Shown: positions 7,025-15,949, numbered from the stretch's first letter. The stretch is 33,308 nt of DNA from Candidatus Nitrosopumilus sp. (GCA_003331425.1 QOOS01000013.1:1-33308); one strand, 5' to 3'. A program made the numbers and translations. The notes: generated by a model from the sequence alone, not told the origin.

Positions 7025-7742
7025 AGAAATTGGTTCAGTCTTTTCTTTTTTAACTATTTTACCATCATCGAATTCAACATTAGATGAACCTGCAAAATAC
7101 ATGTATCTCTTTCCTGTTGTAGGAATAGTAATTGGTATTTTAGTTGGTGGTTTTGGTTTTGGTTTATCTTTTCTTTTGGATCCAATACTAGTTAGTTTTC
7201 TTGTAGTTACATCTATTGCAATTTTAACAGGAATTCATCATGCTGACGGTTTAGCTGATTTTGCTGATGGTTTAATGGTAAAAGGAACTAAAGAGAAAAA
7301 ACTTAACGCAATGAAGGATCTTTCTACAGGTTCTGCGGGAGTTGTCTCACTTGTTTTGTATCTTATTGGATTAGTTGTTACAATTTCACTTACAACTGGA
7401 TTTGATTTGTTTAAGGCAATTTTGATTAGTGAAATTTTAGCAAAATTCTCTATGGTTTTAATGGCAAGTTTGGGAAATTCTGCATCAGTAGGCTCGAATT
7501 CATCTTTCATTCAAACTATGAAGGATAAGAGAAAATTGATGCTAGCATTTCTAATTATGATTATTCCTGTTGCTTTACTTGGTGAAACAACTGGACTCGT
7601 AATGCTTGCAGTTACTTTTGTTGTAACCCTTGTCATTTTAGGAATTTCTACGCGTAGTTTTGGTGGTATTACTGGGGATGTTCTTGGTTCTACAAATGAA
7701 TTAACTCGTTTAGCATCACTGATGGTATTTGTATCATTATGA
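7017..7742 (+). CDS. cobS: Adenosylcobinamide-GDP ribazoletransferase (cobalamin synthase)
   Basis: A 241-residue multi-pass membrane enzyme that joins activated cobinamide-GDP to alpha-ribazole (phosphate) to complete cobalamin. 'SFLTILP' near the N-terminus, 'LTGIHHADGLADFADG' with its acidic residues and the following 'KLNAMKDLSTGSAGVVSL' are diagnostic of CobS; 'GGITGDVLGSTNELTRL' near the C-terminus is also conserved. I chose ATG at 7017 rather than an in-frame TTG at 6987, because homologues begin just before 'FLTILP' and the longer start would run deep into cbiB. The stop codon overlaps the start of cobY (ATGA). Confidence 0.92.
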   Translation: MFKEIGSVFSFLTILPSSNSTLDEPAKYMYLFPVVGIVIGILVGGFGFGLSFLLDPILVSFLVVTSIAILTGIHHADGLADFADGLMVKGTKEKKLNAMKDLSTGSAGVVSLVLYLIGLVVTISLTTGFDLFKAILISEILAKFSMVLMASLGNSASVGSNSSFIQTMKDKRKLMLAFLIMIIPVALLGETTGLVMLAVTFVVTLVILGISTRSFGGITGDVLGSTNELTRLASLMVFVSL

Positions 7743-8323
7743 TTGGTTTGATTATGGCAGGTGGCAAGGGTACTAGAATGAATTTAGATAATGAAAAATT
7801 ATTACTTGAATATAAAAAACCAGTAATTTTTCATGTAGTTGACTCTTTAAAAGAATCAAATTGTTTTTCAAAAATTTTAGCTTTAACTAGTTCTAACTCT
7901 CCAAAAACAAAAAAATCATTACAAGACAATAATATTGAAATTTTTAATACTAATGGGATTGGATATGTTGAGGATTTAACATTAGTACTTCAATCAATTA
8001 ATGATTCTGTTTTAGTAACTTCAGGTGATTTACCTCTTTTAGACAATGAAATAATAAAAAAAATTGTTAGCAATTATGATCCTAAAAAAACTTGGACTAG
8101 TATTTTAGTAACCAACAAATTTTTAATTTCTCTAGGATTGGAGTCAGATTATTTTGTTAATCATGATAATCAGAAATGTAATTACACTGGAATTTCATTA
8201 ATTAATGCAAAAAAAATCAATTCATCCCAAAATTTACATGAAAATTATATTATCATTGATGACAAAAGAATTGCATTAAATCTAAACACAAAAGAAGATT
8301 ACGAATTACTCGGCGCTACCTGA
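7739..8323 (+). CDS. cobY: Adenosylcobinamide-phosphate guanylyltransferase (archaeal CobY type)
   Basis: A 194-residue nucleotidyltransferase with the N-terminal 'LIMAGGKGTRM' signature (4-14), then 'EKLLLEYKKPVIFHVVDSL', and an acidic 'VTSGDLPLLDNEII' metal-binding segment. It matches the length and architecture of archaeal CobY, the non-homologous replacement of bacterial CobU, which transfers GMP to adenosylcobinamide phosphate. MobA-like and other NTP transferases share the first motif; the assignment to CobY rests on length and position directly after cobS. It overlaps cobS by 4 nt and its last 18 nt overlap the convergent S27e gene. Confidence 0.85.
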   Translation: MIGLIMAGGKGTRMNLDNEKLLLEYKKPVIFHVVDSLKESNCFSKILALTSSNSPKTKKSLQDNNIEIFNTNGIGYVEDLTLVLQSINDSVLVTSGDLPLLDNEIIKKIVSNYDPKKTWTSILVTNKFLISLGLESDYFVNHDNQKCNYTGISLINAKKINSSQNLHENYIIIDDKRIALNLNTKEDYELLGAT

Positions 8324-8503
8324 AACTTTTCCGTTAATTTTTGCTTTAGAACCAGTTGGTTCTGAAATTGTATTACCACATGAATTGCATGCAACTTTTG
8401 TAGATGCATGAGAATATACTATTTGTACTTCACCGCATTCTTCACAATTAACTTTTTGAAACTTACTTGATGGTTTTGGAACTCCGATATGATCTTTCTT
8501 CAT
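8306..8503 (-). CDS. rps27e: 30S ribosomal protein S27e
   Basis: A 65-residue small-subunit ribosomal protein with a C4 zinc ribbon: 'CEECGEVQIVYSHASTKVACNSCG' carries the two CxxC pairs in the spacing typical of S27e. The family's 'FQKVNCEECG' lead-in and 'QIVYSHASTKV' core are intact, and the size is normal. It follows rpl44e with an ATGA overlap, the usual archaeal order. In many archaea this pair is followed by aIF2-alpha and Nop10, but here the next gene is the convergent cobY, so the longer cluster is broken. Its last 18 bases overlap cobY. Confidence 0.93.
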   Translation of the reverse strand: MKKDHIGVPKPSSKFQKVNCEECGEVQIVYSHASTKVACNSCGNTISEPTGSKAKINGKVSGSAE

Positions 8504-8781
8504 GCTGCTACCAACTCAAATTTCTTAATTCTTACTCCTGTTTTATTGTATTTCTTTTTACAGACAGTACATGTCATAATAGGGGTAACTTTCTTAGTAA
8601 CTTTAGCTGGTTTTGCAAGTTTTGGGAATTTTTGTCCACCATAACCTTGTTTACGTTCAGCGTGACGACGTTCACCTCTAGCAGAACCACGTCTCTTTCC
8701 AGCCTTGTAAATGGAGACCTTCTGGTCAGTATGTGTTTTACATTTTGCACAATACTTTCTGATCACCTTTGGAATGTTCAT
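8500..8781 (-). CDS. rpl44e: 50S ribosomal protein L44e
   Basis: A 93-residue, strongly basic large-subunit protein. The N-terminal 'YCAKCKTHTDQKVS' and C-terminal 'TCTVCKKKYNKTGVRIKKFE' CxxC pairs form the split zinc finger of L44e (eukaryotic eL42). The central 'GSARGERRHAERKQGYGGQ' stretch contacts rRNA and is highly conserved. The start is ATG, with a TATA-like element (8804-8811, minus strand) about 26 nt upstream. It overlaps rps27e by 4 nt (ATGA). Confidence 0.95.
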   Translation of the reverse strand: MNIPKVIRKYCAKCKTHTDQKVSIYKAGKRRGSARGERRHAERKQGYGGQKFPKLAKPAKVTKKVTPIMTCTVCKKKYNKTGVRIKKFELVAA

Positions 8782-8803
8782 ATCAACAAAACCTCTTCAA
8801 CCG

Positions 8804-8811
8804 TAATTTAA
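8804..8811 (-). promoter_or_regulatory. TATA-like box for rpl44e-rps27e
   Basis: TTAAATTA on the minus strand, centred about 26 nt before the rpl44e ATG at 8781. Confidence 0.4.
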
Positions 8812-8821
8812 GCATTGAACC

Positions 8822-8828
8822 TATAATA
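8822..8828 (+). promoter_or_regulatory. TATA-like box for adenine deaminase
   Basis: TATAATA centred 26 nt before the ATG at 8851, predicting a leaderless transcript. It is back to back with the rpl44e promoter in a 69-nt divergent gap. Confidence 0.45.
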
Positions 8829-8850
8829 GTCATAAATTTTATTCAAAATT

Positions 8851-10614
8851 ATGGATTCAAGCCTAGCAGTCTCGATAAACTCTCTAAATTCTGTGGCCAT
8901 GGGTGAAAAGAAAGCAAATTTGGTCTTAACAAATTGTAATTTATTGTCAGTATACACTAGAGAAATAATTCCAAACACTCAGATCGCAATAGTTAATGAT
9001 CGTATTGCATATGTTGGTCCAGATGCAAATCATACTGTAGGACCAAAAACTAAGATTATTGATATCAAAAATAAATTTGTCAGTCCTGGATTTGCAGATC
9101 CTCATTTACACATTGATCAATTTGTGTTACCTTCTGAATTTGCAAAACAAGCTCTTCTTTGTGGTGTAACTTCTCTTTTTTCAGATCCTATTGATATTGT
9201 AAGTGTAGCTGGCAACAAAGGCTTTCACGAATTTCTAAAATTAGGTGAAAATTTACCGATTCGAATATTTCAAACAGTTCCTGGAGGACTTCCTGTTGAT
9301 GCCAAATTTAGTAATAGTAAATCGCTAACTTTATCTCAAGAAAAAACTGCAATTAAACATCCACATGTACTAGGAATGGGTGAAGTTTTTTCATGGACTA
9401 AAGTTACTTCACGTGAACCAAAAACAATGAAATCACTTTCAACAATGTTAGAGCATGATTGTATTATCAATGGACATACTGCTGGTGCAAGCGGGAAAAA
9501 ACTTAATGCGTATATTTCATCTGGAATTCTTTCTTGTCATGAACCAATTAACTTTGAACAAGTATTAGAAAGATTACGATTAGGAATGTGGGTAATGATT
9601 AGAGAAGGTTCTATTCGTCGTGATCTAAAGGAAATTATTCCACACATTTTATCCCATGGGACATATCGTAATCGATTAATGTTTTGTTCTGACGGTCTTG
9701 ATCCATTAGATATTTCTAAATTTGGTCATATTGATTATTGTATACGAGAATCTGTCAAACTTGGGTTAGAACCTATTGATGCTGTTACAATGGCATCAAA
9801 AAATAATTTTGATTATTATAATATGGGAAAAGATCTTGGAGGAATTGCACCTGGAAAATTAGCTGATATTTTGGTTTTTGATAATCTGAAATCATTTAAA
9901 CCAAAACATGTTTTTGTTGGAGGAAAATTAGTTGTTTCAAATGGTTCTTTTGTATCTCGTATTAGAAAAAATGTAATCTCTCCATGGATTAAAAAAACTG
10001 TTAAACTAAAAAAATTCTCTAAAAATGATTTTCTAATTAAGTCTAAAAAAGATCATGTTAAAGCAAATACAATTTTTATGTTAAATGAAATTATTACTAA
10101 ATTAGGTACATCAGAACTTAGTTCTAAAGATGGTTATGTTTCTGCATCAGTAGACAAAGATATTTGGAAAATTGCAGCGTTTGATAGGATACATGGAACA
10201 AATCAACACTCAATTGGATTTCTTGAAAATTTTGGTGCTGAAATTGGTGCATTTGCTTCAACTTGGAGTTTTCATGAAAATGATTTGATTGTGCTTGGTT
10301 CAAATGATTCCGATATGGCTATTGCATCAAATCATTTAATTAAAAATCAAGGTGGATTAGTTGTCGTTAAATCTGGAAAAATTCTTGCATCTTTACCATT
10401 ACAATTTGCAGGAATTGTTTCAACTGACTCTTTTGAGACTGTTTCATCTAATTTTGAACAGATCAATAATTCCATTGTGGATTTAGGTTGTAAATTTACA
10501 AAACCTCATTTGATCCCTCTATTCTTGCCATTTCTAGCACTACCTTCTGTAAGAATTCTTGCAGGTGGGATTGTTGATGTTAAAAAACGATCTTACATAT
10601 CGCCTATCAATTAG
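8851..10614 (+). CDS. ade: Adenine deaminase
   Basis: A 587-residue metal-dependent amidohydrolase that deaminates adenine to hypoxanthine in purine salvage. The metal-binding 'PGFADPHLHID' (HxH) motif follows the small N-terminal beta domain. Next come 'GLPVDAKF', 'MGEVF', 'INGHTAGASGKKLNAYISSG' with 'SCHEP', and 'REGSIRRDL', all characteristic of Ade. 'FCSDGLDPLDI' provides the late metal-binding Asp. The C-terminal domain ('RIHGTNQHSIGFLENFG', 'ASTWSFHENDLIVLGSND') is the typical adenine deaminase extension. The length is normal for the family. It is monocistronic or followed closely by the chaperonin gene, which has its own TATA-like element. Confidence 0.9.
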   Translation: MDSSLAVSINSLNSVAMGEKKANLVLTNCNLLSVYTREIIPNTQIAIVNDRIAYVGPDANHTVGPKTKIIDIKNKFVSPGFADPHLHIDQFVLPSEFAKQALLCGVTSLFSDPIDIVSVAGNKGFHEFLKLGENLPIRIFQTVPGGLPVDAKFSNSKSLTLSQEKTAIKHPHVLGMGEVFSWTKVTSREPKTMKSLSTMLEHDCIINGHTAGASGKKLNAYISSGILSCHEPINFEQVLERLRLGMWVMIREGSIRRDLKEIIPHILSHGTYRNRLMFCSDGLDPLDISKFGHIDYCIRESVKLGLEPIDAVTMASKNNFDYYNMGKDLGGIAPGKLADILVFDNLKSFKPKHVFVGGKLVVSNGSFVSRIRKNVISPWIKKTVKLKKFSKNDFLIKSKKDHVKANTIFMLNEIITKLGTSELSSKDGYVSASVDKDIWKIAAFDRIHGTNQHSIGFLENFGAEIGAFASTWSFHENDLIVLGSNDSDMAIASNHLIKNQGGLVVVKSGKILASLPLQFAGIVSTDSFETVSSNFEQINNSIVDLGCKFTKPHLIPLFLPFLALPSVRILAGGIVDVKKRSYISPIN

Positions 10615-10620
10615 GCAATG

Positions 10621-10628
10621 TTAAAAAG
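10621..10628 (+). promoter_or_regulatory. TATA-like box for the thermosome gene
   Basis: TTAAAAAG about 34 nt before the ATG at 10659, giving a predicted leader of only a few bases. Confidence 0.3.
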
Positions 10629-10658
10629 GGGGATTTTGAGAATCGAAAATGAAACTAA

Positions 10659-12284
10659 ATGGCATCAATTCAACAAGGACCAAATGGACCTGTACTAGTT
10701 CTTAAAGAAAGTGCATTACAACAAAAAGGTAAAGACGCACAACAAAACAATATTGCTGCAGCAAAATTAGTTGCAGAATTGGTTAAAAGTAGTCTTGGAC
10801 CTCGTGGCCTTGATAAAATGTTAGTAGATTCCTTAGGTGACGTTACAATTACAAATGATGGTGCAACAATTCTCAAAGAAATTGATGTGCAACATCCAGC
10901 AGCCAAAATGATAGTTGAGATTTCTAAAACAGTAGACAATGAAGTAGGTGATGGAACAACTTCTTCTGTAGTATTTGGTGGTGCATTATTAGCAAGAGCA
11001 GAAGATCTTTTGAAAAAGGATGTTCATTCTTCAACCATCATTGAAGGTTTCCAAGCAGCATCTGAAAAAGTTCTTGAAATTTATTCCCAATTATCCAAAA
11101 AAGTTGAACCTGATGACAAAGCAACACTTCTAAAAATTGCTTCAACAAGTATGCAATCAAAATTAATTTCTGAAGATAGTAGTAGCTTATCAAAAATTGT
11201 AGTAGATGCAATTCTTAGCATCGCAACCAAAAAAGGAGATGAATATTTTGTTGATCTTGAAAATATTAAAGTTGAAAAGAAACCAGGTGGTTCAATTGAT
11301 GACACACAAATTGTAAAAGGAATTGTTTTAGATAAAGAAATTGTTCATAGTGGAATGCCTACTAGAATTGATAATGCAAGTATCGCATTGATTAACTCTG
11401 CATTAGAAATTGAAAAAACCGAAATGAGTGCAGAAATTAGAATTACTGATCCAACTCAAATGCAAATGTTCTTAGAAGAAGAAAATAGAATGCTCAAAAC
11501 TATGGTAGATAAATTACATGATGTTGGAGCTAATGTTTTGATTTGTCAAAAAGGAATTGATGATATTGCACAACATTATCTTGCAAAACATGGTATCATG
11601 GCAGTTAGACGAGTTAAAGAAAGTGATATGATAAAACTCTCAAAAGCTACTGACGGACGTGTAATTAGTAATTTAGATGATTTAACTGAAAAAGATCTTG
11701 GTTCTGCAGATTTGGCTCACCAAAAGAAAGTTGAATCCGATAAATGGGTCTTCATTGAAGGTTGTAAACACCCACAATCTGTTACATTGTTAATTCGTGG
11801 AGGAACTCAAAGAGTAATAGATGAAGTTGACCGCTCTATTCATGATTCACTAATGGTAGTAAAAGATGTAATTGAAAAACCAGAAATTGTTGCAGGTGGA
11901 GGAGCTCCAGAATCATTTGCAGCAGCACAACTAAAAGATTGGGCTGATAATTTTGATGGAAGAGAACAACTTGCAATTAAGAAATATGCTGAAGCATTAG
12001 AAGTCATTCCATTAACAATTTCTGAAAACGCAGGAATGGATCCAATTGATACTATGGCCACTTTAAGATCAAAACAAAATCAGGGTCAAAAATGGACAGG
12101 TATTGATGCAAAAAATACAAAAATTGCTGATATGATGGCAATTAATGTCGTAGAACCAATTGCAGTTAAAGAACAAATCATCAAATCTGCAACTGAAGCA
12201 GCATGTATGATACTAAGAATTGATGATGTTATTGCCGTATCTGGTGGACCAGGTGGCGGTGGCGGCATGCCTCCAATGGGATAA
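10659..12284 (+). CDS. thsA: Thermosome subunit (group II chaperonin)
   Basis: A 541-residue group II chaperonin subunit, forming double-ring, ATP-driven cytosolic folding chambers without a GroES-like lid. The equatorial ATP site is seen in '[14 protein letters not shown]', '[10 protein letters not shown]' and '[11 protein letters not shown]'; later 'GGGAPE' and the C-terminal equatorial segment ('[10 protein letters not shown]', '[18 protein letters not shown]') are intact. The apical region contains '[20 protein letters not shown]'. The C-terminus ends in a Gly/Met-rich tail '[13 protein letters not shown]', which projects into the ring cavity. The length is normal. Archaea often carry several paralogues; which subunit class this is cannot be told from one copy, so the symbol is a generic one. 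Confidence 0.93.
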   Translation: MASIQQGPNGPVLVLKESALQQKGKDAQQNNIAAAKLVAELVKSSLGPRGLDKMLVDSLGDVTITNDGATILKEIDVQHPAAKMIVEISKTVDNEVGDGTTSSVVFGGALLARAEDLLKKDVHSSTIIEGFQAASEKVLEIYSQLSKKVEPDDKATLLKIASTSMQSKLISEDSSSLSKIVVDAILSIATKKGDEYFVDLENIKVEKKPGGSIDDTQIVKGIVLDKEIVHSGMPTRIDNASIALINSALEIEKTEMSAEIRITDPTQMQMFLEEENRMLKTMVDKLHDVGANVLICQKGIDDIAQHYLAKHGIMAVRRVKESDMIKLSKATDGRVISNLDDLTEKDLGSADLAHQKKVESDKWVFIEGCKHPQSVTLLIRGGTQRVIDEVDRSIHDSLMVVKDVIEKPEIVAGGGAPESFAAAQLKDWADNFDGREQLAIKKYAEALEVIPLTISENAGMDPIDTMATLRSKQNQGQKWTGIDAKNTKIADMMAINVVEPIAVKEQIIKSATEAACMILRIDDVIAVSGGPGGGGGMPPMG

Positions 12285-12289
12285 ATTTA

Positions 12290-12301
12290 GTTAAAACTTA
12301 A
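12290..12301 (+). promoter_or_regulatory. TATA-like box for the ROK kinase gene
   Basis: GTTAAAACTTAA about 28 nt before the tandem TTG codons (12324 and 12327), consistent with a leaderless transcript. Confidence 0.3.
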
Positions 12302-12323
12302 TCCTACTAGTTTTCATAAATTA

Positions 12324-13193
12324 TTGTTGCACAAAATTGGTATTGATCTAGGTGGTACTAAAACTGAAATTATTGTTTTGGATGAAACCCTAAATGTTTT
12401 AGAAAGAAAAAGAGTTCCTACACCTAAAGATAATTATGAAAAAATTATTCAAAATATCGTTAATTTGGTAAATGATGTATCACAAAATATTTCTGATTTT
12501 TCTGTCGGCGTTTGTTGCCCTGGTGCAATTTCAAAAAATACAGGTCTTATCAAAAATAGTAATACTCAATGTTTGATTGGTAAATCATTAAAAAAAGATC
12601 TTGAAAATAAGTTAAAAAAAAATATCTCTATTGAAAATGATGCAAATTGTTTTGCTTTATCAGAGTCCAAAATGGGTGCTGGAATTGGATTTGATTTTGT
12701 TTTTGGTGTAATTTTAGGTACTGGTGTAGGTGGTGGAATTGTAATTCATAATTCTCTTCATTGTGGAAGAACCAATATTGCAGGTGAATGGGGTCATCAT
12801 ACTTTACATCAAAATGGAAATTTTTGTTACTGTGGTAAATCTGGTTGTGCAGAGACATATCTAAGTGGACCTTCTCTGGAAAAACGTTGGAATCAATTAA
12901 CTGGATTAACTCAATCTATGCCTGAAATTATTAATAATTTAGATTCTGAAATTGGTAAATCTTGGAAAAATGAATTTTTAGAAAATTTTGGTTATGGTAT
13001 TGCAAATGTTATTGATATCTTAGATCCTGATGCAATTATTATTGGTGGAGGTTTATCAAATATTGATTTCTTATATGATGAAGGAAAAAATTCCATATAT
13101 TCAAAAGTATTTTCAGATATTGTTGAGACACCAATTTTGAAAAATAAACTTGGTGATTCTTCAGGTGTATTTGGAGCTGCACTTTTAGATTAA
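12324..13193 (+). CDS. ROK-family sugar kinase
   Basis: A 289-residue ROK (repressor, ORF, kinase) protein without a DNA-binding domain, so a kinase rather than a regulator. 'GIDLGGTKTEIIVLD' (6-20) is the phosphate-binding loop, 'CPGAI' and 'IENDANCFALSE' (with the catalytic Asp) follow, then 'GTGVGGGIV'. The zinc-binding signature is clear: 'GEWGHHTLH' and 'CYCGKSGCAETYLSG'. The substrate is probably glucose, N-acetylglucosamine or another hexosamine, but the sequence does not fix it. It starts at one of two adjacent TTG codons (12324 or 12327); I used the first. It ends directly against the convergent DUF2024 gene with no spacer. Confidence 0.85.
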   Translation: MLHKIGIDLGGTKTEIIVLDETLNVLERKRVPTPKDNYEKIIQNIVNLVNDVSQNISDFSVGVCCPGAISKNTGLIKNSNTQCLIGKSLKKDLENKLKKNISIENDANCFALSESKMGAGIGFDFVFGVILGTGVGGGIVIHNSLHCGRTNIAGEWGHHTLHQNGNFCYCGKSGCAETYLSGPSLEKRWNQLTGLTQSMPEIINNLDSEIGKSWKNEFLENFGYGIANVIDILDPDAIIIGGGLSNIDFLYDEGKNSIYSKVFSDIVETPILKNKLGDSSGVFGAALLD

Positions 13194-13454
13194 TTATTGT
13201 GGACATCCTTCCATTTTTGCAATAAAATAACCGTTTGTCATAATCTCAATTTCTACATCTTCTGAAACTGATTCTGAATGACAAAATTTGCATTCTTCAC
13301 TAGTTACTATGGATTCCTTTTCATTAATTGATCTTAACCATTCTTTTGCAAAAGAAATTGCTTCTTCACTATTTTTTTTATCAGTGATTACATCAAAATG
13401 CATTGTATGACCATCGTTAGCTTTTACATATGTGTCAAAAACATGAAAATCCAT
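13194..13454 (-). CDS. DUF2024-family protein
   Basis: An 86-residue protein that matches the DUF2024 pattern: 'FHVFDTYVKANDGHTMHFDV' at the start, 'AISFAKEWLRSI' in the middle, then 'ECKFCHSE' and 'GYFIAKMEGCP' at the end. The 'CKFCH' pair and the terminal Cys suggest metal or thiol chemistry, but no function is established for the family. I placed the start at ATG 13452-13454, because family members begin right before 'HVFDTY'; an in-frame GTG three codons upstream (13461-13463) would overlap the stop of the preceding gene. It is the last gene of a minus-strand group downstream of guaA. Confidence 0.75.
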   Translation of the reverse strand: MDFHVFDTYVKANDGHTMHFDVITDKKNSEEAISFAKEWLRSINEKESIVTSEECKFCHSESVSEDVEIEIMTNGYFIAKMEGCPQ

Positions 13455-13462
13455 TTTTATCA

Positions 13463-13822
13463 CTAATTATTAATGTGTAAATCTCTAATTTCAAGAGTCT
13501 TGTCCACAATTTGATTAACATCTACATCTAACTCTGTAGTAATCAGAATTAATCCTGCTCCCCCTATAGGTATTGTAATTCTGTAAATTTTTTCATATTT
13601 TGCTAATGCAAAAATTGGTGTTCCAATTTTATCCGCAGTTTTTTTCCTTGTTGACCAACGGTAAATTGCTTGTGACAATGATGTTTCAGTTTCTTCTCTT
13701 GATAAGTGAGATTTTACACCTGGTTTTATTTTATCATGTAATTCGCCATAATCATAAACTGCTGCATATCTGATATTCTGATTCAACTCTAAAATTTCAT
13801 CGCAGATTTTATCATAATTCAT
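13463..13822 (-). CDS. Conserved hypothetical protein, possibly roadblock/profilin-like fold
   Basis: A 119-residue soluble protein. It alternates helices and strands: an N-terminal helix 'YDKICDEILELNQNIRYAAVYD', a variable 'KPGVKSHLSREETETSLSQA' loop/helix, and a strand-rich half 'YRITIPIGGAGLILITTELD' ending in a helix. The 'IRYAAVYDYGELHDK' strand-turn and the late paired strands recall roadblock/LC7 or profilin-like sensors, but this is inference from the pattern only. There are no catalytic or metal motifs and no membrane segment. It lies 10 nt after guaA and just before the DUF2024 gene, so co-transcription with guaA is likely. It may be a lineage-specific family. Confidence 0.6.
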   Translation of the reverse strand: MNYDKICDEILELNQNIRYAAVYDYGELHDKIKPGVKSHLSREETETSLSQAIYRWSTRKKTADKIGTPIFALAKYEKIYRITIPIGGAGLILITTELDVDVNQIVDKTLEIRDLHINN

Positions 13823-13832
13823 AATTTATCAC

Positions 13833-15356
13833 TTATTGTGGCTCAATTGTTGCTGGCGGTTTGCTTGAAATTGTATATGTGACCCAGGTAACATCCTCAA
13901 TTTCATTAGTAATTCTATTACTCATTTTTTCTAATACTCCATGTGGTAGTCTTGTCCAGTCAGCAGTCATTGCGTCAATAGAATCTACCACTCTAATCAT
14001 AACTATGTTTCCATATTTTCTCTCATCTCCAACTACTCCTACAGCCTTATCATCTCCCACTGCTGCATATGCCTGCCAAACTTTTGTATAAAATCCAGAT
14101 TCCATTAACTCTTCTTCAACGATTTTACTAGCAATCTTTGAAATCTGCAATTTTGTTTCAGTAATCTCTCCCATAATTCTAACTGATAATCCTGGACCTG
14201 GAAATGGATGTCGCATGAAAAGTTTTTCAGGAACGCCTAAAATTTTGGCAATTTGTCTGACTTCGTCTTTGTATAATTCTCTTAATGGTTCCAAAATTTC
14301 CAAATTTAACCAATCTGGTAATCCTCCAACATTATGATGCGATTTAATTACATCTGCTGGACCTTTTGAAACTCCACTTTCAATTACATCTGGATACAAA
14401 GTTCCTTGTGCTAACCATTTGAATGGACCTTCTTTTTCAGCAAAATTTGTAAAAACACGAATAAATTCTTCACCTACAATTTTTCTTTTCCGTTCCGGAT
14501 CTTCTACTCCTTTTAATTTTTCAAGGAATTGATTTCCTGCATTAACTGATGTGAAATTCACTTTAAAATTATCTTTGAACATTTCTTCCACTTCTTTTTC
14601 TTCGTTTAATCTCAATAAACCATTGTTGACAAAAACACACTTGAGTCTATTTCCAATGGCTTTGTCAATTAACAGTGCTACTACTGTTGAATCTATTCCT
14701 CCACTAACACCACATAATACATTTCCTTCAATTTTTGAAATTTTTTCTACTGCTGAATCGATAAAACCTTCCATTGTCCATTCTTGTTTTGCTTTACAAA
14801 CTTTTAGAACAAAATTCTTGAGAATCTCAGTACCTTGCTCTGTGTGAACTACTTCTGGATGAAATTGAATTCCATATACAGATTTTTCATCTGATGCAAT
14901 TGCTGCAGCTTTAGCTCCTTCTGTATGCCCAATAATTTTGAATCCTGATGGTATCTCTTCAGCTTCGTCACCATGACTCATCCATGCACGAACAGATTCA
15001 CCAATACCATTTAACAAATCACTATCATTATCTATTGTTAAAAGTGAAGAACCATATTCTTTGTTGGCTCTTTTTACTTTACCTCCAAATTTATCTACAA
15101 TTAATTGATGTCCGTAACAAATTCCTAAAAGTGGTAAATCCATTTCAAAAATTTTATTTTCTGGTACTGGAGCTTCTGAACTATAAACACTTGATGGTCC
15201 TCCTGAAAAAATTATTCCTTTTGGATTGTGTTTTTGTATTTCTTCATAACTAATATCAAATGGTACTAATTCTGCATAAACAGAAAACTCTCTAATCCTT
15301 CTACAAATTAAATGACTATACTGTGAACCAAAGTCTAAAACTAAAATTTTATCCAT
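13833..15356 (-). CDS. guaA: GMP synthase (glutamine-hydrolysing), fused form
   Basis: A 507-residue two-domain enzyme that converts XMP to GMP using ATP and glutamine. The N-terminal class I GATase has 'GSQYSHLICRR', Cys80 in 'LLGICYGHQL', and His166/Glu168 in 'QFHPEV'. The ATP-pyrophosphatase domain follows with the PP-loop 'GVSGGIDSTV' (216-225) and the substrate segments 'LAQGTLYPDVIESG' and 'RHPFPGPGLSVRI'; the dimerisation domain closes with 'RITNEIEDVTWVTYTISSKP' and the terminal 'PATIEPQ'. Many archaea split this enzyme into GuaAa and GuaAb, so the fused, bacterial-like form is worth noting. It is 4 nt from the upstream coiled-coil protein gene. Confidence 0.95.
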   Translation of the reverse strand: MDKILVLDFGSQYSHLICRRIREFSVYAELVPFDISYEEIQKHNPKGIIFSGGPSSVYSSEAPVPENKIFEMDLPLLGICYGHQLIVDKFGGKVKRANKEYGSSLLTIDNDSDLLNGIGESVRAWMSHGDEAEEIPSGFKIIGHTEGAKAAAIASDEKSVYGIQFHPEVVHTEQGTEILKNFVLKVCKAKQEWTMEGFIDSAVEKISKIEGNVLCGVSGGIDSTVVALLIDKAIGNRLKCVFVNNGLLRLNEEKEVEEMFKDNFKVNFTSVNAGNQFLEKLKGVEDPERKRKIVGEEFIRVFTNFAEKEGPFKWLAQGTLYPDVIESGVSKGPADVIKSHHNVGGLPDWLNLEILEPLRELYKDEVRQIAKILGVPEKLFMRHPFPGPGLSVRIMGEITETKLQISKIASKIVEEELMESGFYTKVWQAYAAVGDDKAVGVVGDERKYGNIVMIRVVDSIDAMTADWTRLPHGVLEKMSNRITNEIEDVTWVTYTISSKPPATIEPQ

Positions 15357-15360
15357 ACGA

Positions 15361-15927
15361 TCACTTACTAATATTTTCCAACATCCTAGTTAATGACCAT
15401 CCTGCAGTATTGATTAATTCTGTCACTCTTTGTTTTTCTCTATAATTTTTAATTATTATTTCTCTTATGTCACTTCCATTTTTATTAATAATGTAATCAA
15501 TAATTGATTCTTTTTGGATTTTTCCATTTTCTGCTTCCAGAAAATCTTTTTTCTTCATTTCTCCAATTATTCTATCTAAAAAGAATGATTTGAAAGGTGG
15601 TGTATCTGCATTAATCAAAATTTGTTCATCTAAAATAATTGAAACTTGTTCTGGTGTAACATATGCATTGGCAATGATTTTTCCGTCATTTCCTCTTTTA
15701 ATTGGAATTGAGTTCTCAACTGGTTTTGATATTTTGATCTCTTCTTTAGGCTCAATTTTTGTATCTAATTTAGATGCCTTAACAAAACTAGAATCTTTTA
15801 GAAATCCATCTAATACAACAATATTTTTTTCCAACATTTCTATTCCTTCCTGATGTTTATCCACTTGTTTCATTAGATCTTCTCTTAGAGCAACTATTTC
15901 TTTTACTTGTTCTTCAGAAAATTTCAT
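15361..15927 (-). CDS. Conserved hypothetical protein with N-terminal coiled coil
   Basis: A 188-residue soluble protein of unknown function. Residues 1-45 form a charged helix with a heptad pattern ('EEQVKEIVALREDLMKQVDK', then 'LEKNIVVLDGFL'), probably a coiled coil. A Lys/Glu-rich linker (about 50-75) leads to a C-terminal globular part containing 'ANAYVTPEQVSIILDEQILI', 'FKSFFLDRIIGEMKKKDFLE' and 'ELINTAGWSLTRMLENI'. It has no Cys, no signal peptide and no recognisable catalytic motif. A strong TATA-like box (15950-15956, minus strand) sits exactly at leaderless distance, so this gene probably heads the operon that includes guaA. I do not recognise the family. Confidence 0.65.
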   Translation of the reverse strand: MKFSEEQVKEIVALREDLMKQVDKHQEGIEMLEKNIVVLDGFLKDSSFVKASKLDTKIEPKEEIKISKPVENSIPIKRGNDGKIIANAYVTPEQVSIILDEQILINADTPPFKSFFLDRIIGEMKKKDFLEAENGKIQKESIIDYIINKNGSDIREIIIKNYREKQRVTELINTAGWSLTRMLENISK

Positions 15928-15949
15928 AATTTAATTAATCAGTAATGGG

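Noticed and set aside
8467-8811. Plus-strand frame across rps27e and rpl44e
   Set aside because: It is antisense to two ribosomal protein genes with intact zinc motifs; the Cys-, Ser- and Phe-rich product is the mirror of Lys/Gly codons.
12628-12858. Minus-strand frame rich in His, Gln and Asn inside the ROK gene
   Set aside because: The odd composition comes from reading the complement of the zinc-binding region of the kinase; it has no start or promoter support.
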